From: Providencia burhodogranariea DSM 19968 | Lineage (GTDB): Bacteria; Pseudomonadota; Gammaproteobacteria; Enterobacterales; Enterobacteriaceae | Assembly (NCBI RefSeq): GCF_000314855.2 | Contig: NZ_KB233223.1 | Location: 102,040-166,039 of the forward strand | DNA: 64,000 nt | Direction: 5' to 3' | Shown: positions 1-9,172 of the stretch, piece after piece | How positions within the stretch are numbered: position 1 is the stretch's first letter | Layout: every line of letters starts with the position of its first letter | Notes under the pieces: generated by a model | Seen by the model: only the letters and a program-made list of their open reading frames with translations | What the model was told of the DNA's origin: nothing | Database searches by the model: none | Position numbers and translations under genes: made by a program

Positions 1-883
1 TATCGGCTTTACCATAGACTTTAGCGTGATGACGATTGGCAATGTCTTCATTATCACAGCGCAACCAGATACCACTAACAGGGAAGCCACCATAGCCTTT
101 TCCTTCAGGGATCCCTGATTTTTGCAGTAGTTCAATAGCTCGCCCACCAGCACCTACAAAAACAAACTTAGCGGAAGTGATGGTTTTTTCGTGAGTAAGT
201 AAGTTTTTAACCTCAATATTCCAGCGACCATCAGCGGTTTGTTTGATGTCGATAACTTCTTGTTTGTAATGGACAGCAAAGCCTTGTTGCCTTTCAAGTT
301 GTGCCATTAACAAATGAGTGAGTGCACCGTAATCTACGTCAGCACCTGTGATAACACGGGTTACTGCAATAGCTTCTGCCGGGTCACGGCCTTCCATGAT
401 CAGAGGCGCCCATTCATTAATTTGTTTAGGATCATCACTGTATTCCATATTTTTATAGCAGTGATGAGCTGACATTTGGCGGTAACGCTGTTGTAAGAAT
501 TTTACGTTATCTTCACCCCAAACAAAGCTCATGTGTGGGCAGGGGTGAATAAAATCACGTGGTTCGCTGATTTTACCTTTTGTGACGAGATAAGACCAAA
601 GCTGGCGCGATAAATCGAATTCAGTATTCACTTCAAGTGCTTTGTTAATATCAACCGTACCATCAGGGTTTGGTGGGGTATAGTTCATTTCGCAGTTTGC
701 TGCATGACCTGTTCCCGCATTATTCCAAGGGTGAGAGCTTTCTTGTGCGCAATCATTGAGTTTTTCAAATATCGCGATGTTGAGAGAAGGTTCTAATTCT
801 TTTAAAAAGGTACCAAGCGTGGTACTCATAATGCCAGCACCGATTAGCGCGATATCGACTTGTTCTGAAATAGGCTTACTCAT
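1..883 (-). CDS. mqo: malate:quinone oxidoreductase, N-terminal part (runs off the window)
   Basis: FAD-dependent, membrane-associated malate dehydrogenase that oxidises malate to oxaloacetate and passes electrons to quinone. The reverse strand from the ATG at 881-883 reads MSKPISEQVDIALIGAGIMS, with a GxGxxS-type dinucleotide-binding motif (residues about 14-20), followed by the Mqo-typical segments NNAGTGHAANCEMNYTP and PCPHMSFVWGE. About 294 codons are visible and the C-terminus lies outside the window. It starts only 9 bp after the stop of the upstream cupin gene, so the two are probably cotranscribed. An NAD-dependent malate dehydrogenase (mdh) is also present at 20455-21393, so the cell has both routes. 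Start chosen at the only ATG preceding the FAD motif. Confidence 0.93.
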   Translation of the reverse strand, partial: MSKPISEQVDIALIGAGIMSTTLGTFLKELEPSLNIAIFEKLNDCAQESSHPWNNAGTGHAANCEMNYTPPNPDGTVDINKALEVNTEFDLSRQLWSYLVTKGKISEPRDFIHPCPHMSFVWGEDNVKFLQQRYRQMSAHHCYKNMEYSDDPKQINEWAPLIMEGRDPAEAIAVTRVITGADVDYGALTHLLMAQLERQQGFAVHYKQEVIDIKQTADGRWNIEVKNLLTHEKTITSAKFVFVGAGGRAIELLQKSGIPEGKGYGGFPVSGIWLRCDNEDIANRHHAKVYGKAD

Positions 884-892
884 GTAAAACTC

Positions 893-1282
893 CTATGACT
901 TAGTAGGTTTGAAACATAGTTCCGCACCTTCTTGATAGACAACATAAGCGCGGCGCCAAGGTTCATCGCCAATTAAACGCCATTTATGTCCAGTACCTGT
1001 GTTGTCTTGAGCAAGCAGGATATCACCTGGCTTAATAATAAAGGTTGAGCCATCTTTGGTTTCAAACTCTAACGTACCGGAAAGTGTAATAACATAACGC
1101 GGAACAGGATCTTTGTGCCAATCCCAAGAACCACCCGAGGTAGTTTCACGAAAAGAGAGTTCACTGACTGCAATGGCAGGAGTTTCGCTATCGCCTCTAG
1201 CTCCACCGCTTAGTTCAATAGTGCCTTCTTCAAAAAGAGAATTACCATCTTCACCAGTCCACATACGAACACAACGTATCAT
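893..1282 (-). CDS. small cupin-domain protein upstream of mqo
   Basis: A 129-residue single-domain protein with a cupin pattern: WDWHKDPVPRYVITLSG around residues 53-69 is the first cupin motif, and a glycine-rich turn (IIKPGDILLAQDNTGTGHKW, about 82-101) is the second. Cupins are small beta-barrels that often bind a metal through His/Glu residues. The ligand and reaction here cannot be told from sequence. A GAGG Shine-Dalgarno lies about 9 nt before the ATG. The stop is 9 bp before the mqo start, so it is the first gene of a probable two-gene operon; a role linked to malate or organic acids is inference only. No gene symbol recognised. Confidence 0.8.
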   Translation of the reverse strand: MIRCVRMWTGEDGNSLFEEGTIELSGGARGDSETPAIAVSELSFRETTSGGSWDWHKDPVPRYVITLSGTLEFETKDGSTFIIKPGDILLAQDNTGTGHKWRLIGDEPWRRAYVVYQEGAELCFKPTKS

Positions 1283-1991
1283 ATTATTTAACCTCTCAAT
1301 TAAGTTTATACTAGCTATAGTTCAAACAGCCCCTAGTTATTGAGGTAAGCAATATTTGCAAACTGAACCACAGTGTTATCTATTTTCATTGCGTTTCCTT
1401 TTGTAGCAAAGGTATTGCTTACTACTTACCAGTATGTCGAATTATTTAGATCATACATACGGATTAGGTGGAATCACTTAGTTGATGCTTCGATGTATCT
1501 TTAATCGTTTTGTATATATGAAGTTATATTTTGAAAGAGAAACCTTATTTAATTATTGTAGCGTATTTTGAATTAAAATAAATACTGTAGGAATTTGCAG
1601 GTTGTTTTTTGATTATATTAAAATAACTTAAATAAAAATACGTGAGGCTTAATTTGATTAATTGATAATTATTCTTTTCATTACTTGATTATAAAGTTTA
1701 TTTCAGATTTATAACTATTAACGATTCATCATTAAAAGACACAACTAATGTTAAACATAGTAAAAAACAATTAACATTATATATTTATCCCTCTGATTTT
1801 TAGTCTAAAAATGAGTGGTAAATCTATATTTATTACGTATATATTTACCATTTTTTAAGGCATAGTTGGTTGAGTATGTGGATAAAAAGTGTAACCTGAA
1901 CGTTTTAATAATTTATGCTTTCGGGCTATCTTCGTATATTACTTGCAGAAATGTTGAATAATTTTTAGAACATTTTTAAGATGATTAAAAA
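1283..1991. other. AT-rich intergenic region between nudK and the cupin-mqo operon
   Basis: No convincing coding region in about 700 bp of very AT-rich DNA. It should hold the promoter of the cupin-mqo operon at its left end. Two terminator-like hairpins are visible: TGGTAAAT/ATTTACCA at 1816-1850 followed by six T on the plus strand, and AAATGTT/AACATTT at about 1951-1976 just downstream of nudK. The motif AACAGCCCCTAG at about 1326-1336 resembles one end of the repeat described at 17375 and 59893, but no partner end is nearby. Confidence 0.5.
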
Positions 1992-2585
1992 CTAAGCCGA
2001 TTTTAAAATATCATTCAGTGCAAGGTGTTGTATTAACATTATCGTTTTACCATCAACAATTTCACCTTTTTTTATTGCCTCTAAGGCTTTTGGGAAAGGC
2101 CATTCTAGTACTTCAATATCTTCCCCTTCATCAGCAAGACCGCCACCTGCATTTACGCGCTCATGATCATGATATTCAGCAATGTAAAAATAAATTTTTT
2201 CAGTAACAGCACCCGGACTCATATAAGCTTCAAATACTTTGTCGACTTTCTTGATTTTAAAACCTGTTTCTTCTTCAGTTTCGGCAATAATACGTTCTTC
2301 AGGCGTGGCGTTATCAAGCAAACCAGCAGCAGCTTCAATCAAAAAATTATTATAGCCATCTATATACATGGGAAGGCGAAATTGGCGGATCAGGATAATG
2401 CTATTTTTGACTATATTGTAGAGCAAAATAGTAGCACCATGACCCTTATCATAGCATTCACGAGTTTGTTCCTGCCAACTTCCATCACGACGTTGAAGTT
2501 CATAAGTATATTTTTTTAGGGTATACCAATTATCAGATAGCAACGTTTCACGAACATTACGGATTTGAGGATGTTTAGCAGACAT
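1992..2585 (-). CDS. nudK: Nudix hydrolase, GDP-mannose pyrophosphatase NudK type
   Basis: 197-residue Nudix enzyme; E. coli NudK hydrolyses GDP-mannose and related nucleotide sugars to GMP and sugar phosphate. The Nudix box is visible around residues 91-112, ending in ETEEETGF, where the EExxG core supplies the metal-binding glutamates. The NudK-typical MSPGAVTEKIYFYIAEY and NAGGG segments follow. Length and layout match the E. coli protein. The residue normally R/K just before the core glutamates is Ala here, which is unusual but the metal ligands are retained. It is a monocistronic minus-strand gene with its own flanking gaps. Confidence 0.9.
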   Translation of the reverse strand: MSAKHPQIRNVRETLLSDNWYTLKKYTYELQRRDGSWQEQTRECYDKGHGATILLYNIVKNSIILIRQFRLPMYIDGYNNFLIEAAAGLLDNATPEERIIAETEEETGFKIKKVDKVFEAYMSPGAVTEKIYFYIAEYHDHERVNAGGGLADEGEDIEVLEWPFPKALEAIKKGEIVDGKTIMLIQHLALNDILKSA

Positions 2586-2726
2586 GATGTTACCTTCATA
2601 ATAGAGATAACTTATAATCTAGCATTAATGAAATCATCATGAAATACCTTCAATTACTACTGAGGAAGGTACATGATATTGAGGATATGCAATAAATTTA
2701 TATTCAAAATAACAATAAGTAACAAA

Positions 2727-2747
2727 GCAGCCATTATCAATGGCTGC
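2727..2747 (-). terminator. hairpin downstream of ygiW
   Basis: Perfect 9-bp stem GCAGCCATT/AATGGCTGC with a 3-nt loop. On the minus strand it is followed by TTTGTT, consistent with a Rho-independent terminator for the ygiW homologue whose stop is about 30 bp away. Confidence 0.6.
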
Positions 2748-2777
2748 CGTTGCACTATCGATTACGGAATTCAAATC

Positions 2778-3182
2778 TTATTTAATGATTTGAATTTGCT
2801 TAACCTCAACTTCACGAGAATTCCAATCTTTATCAATTTTACCGCGAATTTCGACTTTGTCTTTCGGTGTTACATTTACACCATTCCAGCGTTTGTGGCT
2901 AATTTCTAGATTAATCGTGCCTGTACCATCAGTAAATTCATAATGTTTTTCATCAAGTTGTTTAACGATGTTCCCGCGAAGAATAACCCAGCTATCATCT
3001 GATAATTCAATTGCCTGGGCAACATTAGTTTCACCACTATTAGGACCAATGAATCCACCAGCTTGTGTATTTTGGGTCGTGGTATTTTGTGTCGCTCCAG
3101 GGCCATCAAAGCCACCATTTGCAGCAAGTACAGGCGCAGAAGCTAATGCAGCAATCAGAGCAATCAAAGGTAATTTTTTCAT
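2778..3182 (-). CDS. ygiW: periplasmic YgiW/YdeI-family OB-fold stress protein
   Basis: A small secreted protein of the bacterial OB-fold (BOF) family. In enterobacteria the family is linked to stress tolerance and to QseC signalling. From the ATG at 3182 the protein begins MKKLPLIALIAALASAPVLA, a clear signal peptide. That start has GGAG 8-9 nt upstream and is preferred over an in-frame ATG 15 nt earlier. The mature part holds the GGFxGP motif, repeated twice near the N-terminus, and the OB-fold (residues about 55-134, ending in VEVKQIQ). It is divergent from qseB-qseC, as in E. coli, so the shared upstream region probably coordinates them. Confidence 0.9.
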   Translation of the reverse strand: MKKLPLIALIAALASAPVLAANGGFDGPGATQNTTTQNTQAGGFIGPNSGETNVAQAIELSDDSWVILRGNIVKQLDEKHYEFTDGTGTINLEISHKRWNGVNVTPKDKVEIRGKIDKDWNSREVEVKQIQIIK

Positions 3183-3360
3183 CGTGGTATTCTCCATTAG
3201 TGACCAACTTTTGTTTACGGAAGCTATTAAAACAAGAAATTCTTAACAGGATCTTAAGAACTCACATTAAAAAAATATATTTTAAATTTGATTGATTGCA
3301 GCTGGTCATCAGCACACTAATCAGATAAATATAATAATGTTCTAGTAAGGGGGAGTGGTC

Positions 3361-4023
3361 ATGCGTATTTTGCTAATAGAAGATGACAGACTAATTGGTG
3401 ATGGCTTAAAAGTGGGTTTGAGCCAACTTGGTTTTACGATTGATTGGTTTACTGATGGCAAGCAAGGGCAAATCGCATTATTTGATGCGCCTTATGATGC
3501 CGTAATATTGGATCTCTCTTTACCTGGCTTAGATGGTATGGATATTTTAAAGTATTGGCGCACAGAAGGACGTGACGAACCAGTACTGATTTTAACGGCG
3601 AGGGATGCCCTTGACCAACGAGTGCAAGGATTACAGCAAGGTGCAGATGATTATCTTTGTAAACCATTTGCATTAGCAGAAGTTGCTGCTCGTTTACAAG
3701 CATTGATACGTAGACGTAGTGGGCAGCTATCGCCAATATTAAAACATGCAGATGTTGAAATGGATCCAATTGCGATGAGCGTGACATGTCACGGCGAACT
3801 AATACAGCTAAAAAGCAAAGAGCTCTCACTTCTTTCGCTATTTTTGCATAATCCTAATAAAGTATTATCTCGGGCGTTAATAGAAGAAAAATTGTACAAC
3901 TGGGGTGAGGAAGTTTCAAGCAACGCAGTTGAGGTTCACATTCATCATTTGCGGCGTAAGTTAGGCTCAAATTTTATTCGTACTATCCATGGGGTTGGTT
4001 ATCGGTTAGGTGAAGATTCATGA
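3361..4023 (+). CDS. qseB: OmpR-family response regulator QseB
   Basis: 220-residue DNA-binding response regulator. The receiver domain (about 1-115) starts MRILLIEDD, has the phospho-acceptor Asp in [14 protein letters not shown] (about residue 51), and the KPF lysine near 101. A winged-helix effector domain follows (about 125-218, with [11 protein letters not shown]). The ATG at 3361 has AAGGGGGAG upstream and matches the family N-terminus; an in-frame GTG six bases earlier is less likely. The stop overlaps the qseC start by 4 bp (ATGA), so translation is coupled. In E. coli it is regulated by QseC and controls motility and virulence genes; targets here are unknown. Confidence 0.93.
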   Translation: MRILLIEDDRLIGDGLKVGLSQLGFTIDWFTDGKQGQIALFDAPYDAVILDLSLPGLDGMDILKYWRTEGRDEPVLILTARDALDQRVQGLQQGADDYLCKPFALAEVAARLQALIRRRSGQLSPILKHADVEMDPIAMSVTCHGELIQLKSKELSLLSLFLHNPNKVLSRALIEEKLYNWGEEVSSNAVEVHIHHLRRKLGSNFIRTIHGVGYRLGEDS

Positions 4024-5366
4024 AAACGTTCAGCTTACGCTTAAAACTAACGTTGATGTTGCTGTTATTAGCCTTGGTAACGTGGGGCGCAGCAAGTTTA
4101 CTCGCATGGTACCAAACCTACAAAACGATTAATGAGCTATTTGATACGCAGCAAATGGTATTTGCAAAACGTTTGTCAGTTCTACCTTCGGATATTGATT
4201 TTAATAATTCTTCACTTCCCAAAACGAAACAAATGTTGCGAAAAAATCGAGGTAATCAAGATGATGAAGCACTTGCTTTTGCCATTTTTACTCCTCAGGG
4301 CGAAATGGTGCTCAATGATGGTGATAATGGACGAAAAATACCATTTGAATTTAGTCGAGAAGGTTTTAGTGAAGGTAGAATCAAAGGCAGTGATGATGAA
4401 TGGCGTTTTGTTTGGTTAAAATCAGCAGAGGGCCAATATATCATTGTGGTGGGGCAAGAATGGGAATATCGCCAAGAAATGGCGATGCACATTATGGTAG
4501 CCCAATTTTTACCTTGGTTAATTGCTTTACCGATCATGCTTTTCTTATTTTTATGGCTATTAACGCGAGCATTACGTACTTTGCGTCAGGTTGCAATCCA
4601 GCTATATCAACGACAACCCGATGAATTCAGTGCAGTACAGGTTGAACTATTACCAACCGAAGTAAAACCTATGTTAGATGCACTAAATAGCTTATTTGAT
4701 CGAACTCAAGTCATGTTTGCTCGGGAACGGCAATTCACTTCAGATGCGGCACATGAATTACGTAGTCCATTAGCGGCCCTTAAAGTGCAAGCGGAAGTGG
4801 TACAAATAGCGGGATATGATCCAGCAATTCGTGAACATGCAATCGCTAACTTATTGGAGGGTATTGATAGAGCTGCTCGTCTTGTTGATCAGCTATTAAC
4901 ACTTTCTCGATTGGAATCGTTATCTCAGCTCGATGATATTGAGCAACTATCATGGCTATCTCTCATTGATGCATCGGTAAAAGATATTGCATCAGAAGCA
5001 GCAGCTGTAGAAACGATTATTGAAATTACGGTTATTGATGAACCATCTTCGGTTACAGGACAGCGATTACTTTTAGCTATTTTGTTGAGAAATTTGCTAC
5101 ACAATGCTATTCGCTACGGTAAAGCGGGAGGTAAAGTCGAAGTTGAATTGAACCGCGATTACCTTGCAATTACGGATGATGGGCAGGGAGTCTCTGCTGA
5201 TGTACTTAATAGGCTAGGTGAGCGTTTTTATCGTCCGCCAGGGCAGGAGAAAACAGGCAGTGGTTTAGGGCTATCTATTGCTAAAAGAATTGCGCAGTTA
5301 CATCATTTGAGATTGATATTTGCGAACGTTGAGCAGGGTGGGTTTTGTGTAAAAATCTATTGGTGA
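4020..5366 (+). CDS. qseC: sensor histidine kinase QseC
   Basis: 448-residue inner-membrane kinase, partner of QseB. Two membrane segments (about 10-30 and 158-182) flank a periplasmic sensor. A HAMP-like linker leads to the dimerisation/phospho-acceptor helix [17 protein letters not shown] (His near 247). The ATPase domain has the N box [10 protein letters not shown], the G1 box DDGQG and the G2 box [12 protein letters not shown]. The length matches E. coli QseC (449). Family members are reported to respond to autoinducer-3/catecholamines or to polymyxin/iron cues; the ligand in this organism is not known. It forms an operon with qseB and is convergent with ytfJ. Confidence 0.93.
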   Translation: MKTFSLRLKLTLMLLLLALVTWGAASLLAWYQTYKTINELFDTQQMVFAKRLSVLPSDIDFNNSSLPKTKQMLRKNRGNQDDEALAFAIFTPQGEMVLNDGDNGRKIPFEFSREGFSEGRIKGSDDEWRFVWLKSAEGQYIIVVGQEWEYRQEMAMHIMVAQFLPWLIALPIMLFLFLWLLTRALRTLRQVAIQLYQRQPDEFSAVQVELLPTEVKPMLDALNSLFDRTQVMFARERQFTSDAAHELRSPLAALKVQAEVVQIAGYDPAIREHAIANLLEGIDRAARLVDQLLTLSRLESLSQLDDIEQLSWLSLIDASVKDIASEAAAVETIIEITVIDEPSSVTGQRLLLAILLRNLLHNAIRYGKAGGKVEVELNRDYLAITDDGQGVSADVLNRLGERFYRPPGQEKTGSGLGLSIAKRIAQLHHLRLIFANVEQGGFCVKIYW

Positions 5367-5593
5367 TAATTATTTAGGTGGCGTGTTAATTTCAACGGTG
5401 GTGTTATATTGATTAGTTATTAGCTAATTCAAAATAATTATTCATTTTATTTTTTTAGAAAAAGAAGGCCTTTTCAGAATAACTCACTATTTATAAGGTA
5501 ATTTTTTTGCCTGTTAACTCAAATCGCTAAGTGCAAGACGGCGATATTCACGTGCACTTAGAAGTTATATCTTATATCTACCTGCTACCACCA

Positions 5594-6154
5594 TTACTGA
5601 GCGAGTTCTGATTTGATAAGTTCAATCGCTTTAGTTATCTCTGGTGGTGTTAGAACCCCATCTTTGAAGTAAATAACTTTCCCTTGATTATTCAATATGA
5701 TAATTGCAGAGCTTTCAGGTGCAAGATCCCAAGCTTTTTTCACAATACCATCACTATCAACAATGAATTGCGAATAAGGAAACTCTTTTTTACTGTCTTC
5801 GACGCTATTGCTGACAAAAATACCAGTACCAAAAATAGCATCATCGACATTAATAATAGAGGTGGTTTGATAGGTATTGTGTGGAAAATTTGCTTTTTTG
5901 ATAGCTTCAATAAACGATGCATTCAGTTCTTTCGCTGAAGAGCGGCCTGCAATGTGTTGAATTGCACGTACTTTTCAGGGTAATTGCTGGCTCTGCCAAT
6001 TTTGATATGAAAATTTTCCTTCTTTATTTAATAACATTTCTCCTTTGCTTGAAACAGAAACGGTAGGAACAGGTTGATTGAGTTGAATAGGATTTGCAAG
6101 GGCTGTAGATGATAGAGTCAACAGGCAAGCTATTAAAAAATGTTTTTTAATCAT
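5594..6154 (-). pseudogene. ytfJ: ytfJ homologue interrupted by one in-frame TGA
   Basis: Predicted periplasmic protein with a thioredoxin-like fold, function unassigned. The frame from the ATG at 6154 (AAGG Shine-Dalgarno, MIKKHFLIACLLTL signal peptide) runs 59 residues to QSQQLP and meets TGA at 5975-5977. Without any frameshift the same frame continues with KVRAIQHIAGRSSAKELN and on to ITKAIELIKSELAQ, stopping at 5594. This is 187 codons, like E. coli YtfJ, in which (from memory) Gly occupies the TGA position. A single GGA-to-TGA change would explain it. The downstream half keeps good codon sense, so the lesion is recent, a sequencing error, or read through. Neighbour ytfK keeps the E. coli order. 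Confidence 0.85.
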
Positions 6155-6460
6155 TGTGTTACCTTTTTGTTGTGTTTTCGTGTTTGGGAATAACGATGAA
6201 TTATTACGTAGATGCACTTGTATTACATAGTTATAGCATAGCTCATCCGATGAGTTGTGATGCGAAAATTAACATATTTGTAAAAAACAGCATAAATACA
6301 CGGTTTTTGAGGTAATTGACGGATGGTTTGTATTGTCATTTTCTGTCAGAGAATTGAATAAAACTGCAATAATAGAACCAAAGTGAATATTACTGGTCTA
6401 TTATTAGTGTTCGGTATGAGTGATTGAGTATTGTAAGACAAAAGGAAAGGAAAAGTTCTA
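6155..6460. other. divergent ytfJ-ytfK intergenic region
   Basis: About 300 bp of AT-rich DNA between the divergent ytfJ and ytfK. It must carry both promoters. An AAAGGAAAGG purine run just before 6461 is the ytfK Shine-Dalgarno. No further feature recognised. Confidence 0.4.
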
Positions 6461-6667
6461 ATGAAAATATTTAACCGTTATAACCCATCCAAAATTGCAC
6501 TCTACGTTAAAACTCTATTTAGTGGCCGTCTTTATATCAAAGACTTCGGTGCCTTTGAATTCAACTATGGCAAAATATTGCCGCCAAAAGTGAGTGATAA
6601 ACGACACTACAATGTGATGAGTGAAGTGAATAAACAAGTCCTTGTTCTACAGGCAGAGTTAGGGTAG
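6461..6667 (+). CDS. ytfK: YtfK (DUF1107) small protein
   Basis: 68-residue protein with the family pattern [13 protein letters not shown]...[24 protein letters not shown]...VMSEVNKQV. It is nearly colinear with E. coli YtfK, which is reported to stimulate SpoT-dependent ppGpp accumulation during phosphate or fatty-acid starvation. A strong purine-rich Shine-Dalgarno precedes the ATG. No signal peptide or membrane segment, so it is cytosolic. It sits alone between divergent ytfJ and convergent ytfL, the same position as in E. coli. Confidence 0.93.
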   Translation: MKIFNRYNPSKIALYVKTLFSGRLYIKDFGAFEFNYGKILPPKVSDKRHYNVMSEVNKQVLVLQAELG

Positions 6668-6881
6668 TTATTTATTTCAATAGAAGAGGTTTGATTAATA
6701 TATACGATTGATTTTTTAAGTTGCGGCTAGATGTTGCCAATATAGCAACCCAAATCACATTCGGTTGCATGCTCATTGGGTTACATTGATCAATTGCGAG
6801 TTGGTAACTTAAATTATTAAGGTATAAAAACGCAGTCACGCAGAGGTGGCGCGTTAAAAGAAACGGCTTCGCGATTAAAAA

Positions 6882-8249
6882 TTACTCTTTTTTATCTTCT
6901 ACGGGTTGAGCTGCGTTAGCCGTTTCCATGTTCTTTTTACCCGGTTGAACGATCACTGGCGGTGGCGGCGTAATGATGCGAGTCACAAGTAGCTGGTCTA
7001 TTTTATAATTATCGATATCCACTACTTCAAATTTATAGCCCGCATATTTTACGTAATCAGTACGTTTCGGCATTTTTCTCAGGCGATACATCATGAAGCC
7101 AGCGATGGTTTCATAGTTACTAAAATCAGGAAAATCGTCGATGTTTAAGATACGTTGCACATCTTCAATTGGCGTTCCGCCTTCAACTAGCCATGAATTC
7201 TCATCTCGGGTTACAATTTGCTCTTCTTGACCGGGACCAATGAGATCCCCCATCAACGTTATCATCACATCATTGATAGTGATAAGACCCATGACTAAAC
7301 CATATTCATTAAGGATAATAGCAAAATCAACACCACTGGCTTTAAAGGCTTCTAGTGTGTCAGAAAGCGAAAGTGTATCTGGGATCATCAAAGCCGTTTC
7401 AATTTTCACTCCATCTTGCAAGTTCAGACTTTGACCACTCAATACCCGATTTAACAATACTTTTGAATCAACATAGCCAATGACATGGTCAATATCACCA
7501 TTACAGACTAAAAATTTTGAATGTGGCTCCGTTGAGATCTTGTGCTTAATACTTTCTTCGGATTCATGTTTATCGAAGTAAATAATACTTTCACGTGGCG
7601 TCATCGCCGAAGGGACTGTACGAGATTCAAGTTCGAATACATTCTCGATTAACTCGTGTTCTTGCTTACGTAACACACCAGCAACTGCACCTGCTTCAAC
7701 AACAGCAAAAATATCATCAGAGGTGATATCTTCGTTACGCGCTGTTGGTAGTTTGAATATTTTGAAAATGAGATTAGCAAGACCATTAAAAAACCAGACT
7801 AATGGACTTAGAACGGCTAAACAAAAGCGCATTGGGTTAACAATACGAACGGCAATAGCTTCGGGTTGCACCATACCGATACGCTTAGGTGTTAAGTCTG
7901 CGAGTAAAATAAATAAGCTGGTTACGATAGTAAACGAGAGAATTGAAGCGAGTTGTTGTGCCCAAGTTGGTGATAGAAATTGAATGAAAACTTCTTGTAA
8001 TGCAGGTGAAAAGGCGGACTCTCCAACAATACCAGCTAAGATTGCGACGGCATTGAGGCCAATTTGAACGACAGTAAAAAACATACCCGGCATTTCTTGT
8101 AATTTAAGAACGCGTGCAGCATTAATATTACCTTCATCGGCCATTAATTTAAGTTTAATACGGCGAGAAGCTGCCAGTGATATTTCTGACAATGAAAAAA
8201 ATGCGCTTATTGCACATAACAAGAGAACGAAAAGTAAACTATTAAGCAT
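6882..8249 (-). CDS. ytfL: CNNM/CBS-domain membrane protein YtfL (polyamine export family)
   Basis: 455-residue inner-membrane protein of the CNNM-CorC type. Four hydrophobic segments of the DUF21 domain span about 1-190 (first segment LLFVLLLCAISAFFSLSEISLA). A CBS pair follows (about 205-335, starting near MTPRESIIYF), then the C-terminal transporter-associated domain (about 345-430). The E. coli homologue (PaeA/YtfL) has been linked to putrescine and cadaverine export; magnesium or polyamine transport is therefore inferred. The tail ends in a Pro-rich, acidic stretch. It is transcribed against ytfK and parallel to msrA, as in E. coli. Confidence 0.92.
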   Translation of the reverse strand: MLNSLLFVLLLCAISAFFSLSEISLAASRRIKLKLMADEGNINAARVLKLQEMPGMFFTVVQIGLNAVAILAGIVGESAFSPALQEVFIQFLSPTWAQQLASILSFTIVTSLFILLADLTPKRIGMVQPEAIAVRIVNPMRFCLAVLSPLVWFFNGLANLIFKIFKLPTARNEDITSDDIFAVVEAGAVAGVLRKQEHELIENVFELESRTVPSAMTPRESIIYFDKHESEESIKHKISTEPHSKFLVCNGDIDHVIGYVDSKVLLNRVLSGQSLNLQDGVKIETALMIPDTLSLSDTLEAFKASGVDFAIILNEYGLVMGLITINDVMITLMGDLIGPGQEEQIVTRDENSWLVEGGTPIEDVQRILNIDDFPDFSNYETIAGFMMYRLRKMPKRTDYVKYAGYKFEVVDIDNYKIDQLLVTRIITPPPPVIVQPGKKNMETANAAQPVEDKKE

Positions 8250-8397
8250 AAATTATCCAGATAACACCCTCAGAGATGCTGAGATCTTATTTAGGATCTC
8301 TGAAGGTAACTGTTTCTACGACACAGATAAAAATAGCGCGGGGGTGCGCGAAAATTCGATTAGTGGCGTTATTATAGCATTAGGTTAAATTATCTGC

Positions 8398-9039
8398 CTA
8401 GTTTATGTTCTGTGGTGGTAAACAAACGCCAATCCCACCTAATCCACAATAGCCTTCAGGATTTTTATGCAGATATTGCTGATGATAGTCTTCAGCAAAG
8501 TAAAATACGTCTAATGGTTTGATTTCTGTGGTGATCGGGCGTAAATCGTTCTGAGCATCCATTGCTTGCTGATAAGCTGATAACGTTTTTTCTGCCTGTT
8601 GTTGCTGACTATCTGATAAAGTATAGATAGCAGAGCGGTACTGTGTACCAATATCACCACCTTGGCGCATACCTTGTGAAGGGTCGTGATTTTCCCAAAA
8701 TAGTGTCAATAAATCAGCATAGCTGATCACTTGTGGATCAAATACCACACGGACGATTTCACTATGCCCAGTTAATCCAGAGCAGACTTCTTCATAGGTT
8801 GGGTTTGCTGTAATTCCACCACTGTAACCGGATGATGTTGAGTAAACGCCCGGTTGTTGCCAAAATAGTCGCTCAACGCCCCAAAAACAGCCCATACCAA
8901 AATAAGCAACATCGGCATTCTTCGGGATATTATCAATCGAATGCTGGTTAACTGCATGATAAGGTGAGTGAGGCATCTCACTGTCTCTACCGGGTAGTGC
9001 TTGCGAAGTGCTCACTAAGTGTAATTTATTAGAAGACAT
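8398..9039 (-). CDS. msrA: peptide methionine-S-sulfoxide reductase A
   Basis: 213-residue enzyme that reduces the S-epimer of methionine sulfoxide in oxidised proteins. The catalytic motif [11 protein letters not shown] (Cys near residue 52) is present, as are the substrate-pocket segments YSGG and GTQYRSAIY and the C-terminal recycling cysteines in [14 protein letters not shown]. Length and the N-terminal extension match E. coli MsrA (212). It is divergent from tamA with about 130 bp between the start codons, as in E. coli. Confidence 0.95.
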   Translation of the reverse strand: MSSNKLHLVSTSQALPGRDSEMPHSPYHAVNQHSIDNIPKNADVAYFGMGCFWGVERLFWQQPGVYSTSSGYSGGITANPTYEEVCSGLTGHSEIVRVVFDPQVISYADLLTLFWENHDPSQGMRQGGDIGTQYRSAIYTLSDSQQQQAEKTLSAYQQAMDAQNDLRPITTEIKPLDVFYFAEDYHQQYLHKNPEGYCGLGGIGVCLPPQNIN

Positions 9040-9172
9040 AATAGATTCCTATGTATGATGGTGTGCAGTTTCGGTAAAAAATTGGATAATAACTTGTATC
9101 TATAGATTATTTTACTCAAAATAAATTGATATGAAGTGCTTAGTCAAACTATCAATGATCTTAGGAGTGGGT

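Noticed and set aside
1326-1336. AACAGCCCCTAG as an end of the TA-flanked repeat
   Set aside because: No partner end or shared internal blocks at the expected distance; at most a relic or chance match.
5975-5977. TGA in ytfJ read as selenocysteine
   Set aside because: The homologous position is Gly, not Cys, and I saw no convincing SECIS-like hairpin directly after the codon.
9131-9172. ATG at 9131 as the tamA start
   Set aside because: It lacks a Shine-Dalgarno and would place 14 extra residues before the signal peptide; GTG at 9173 has AGGAG at good spacing.
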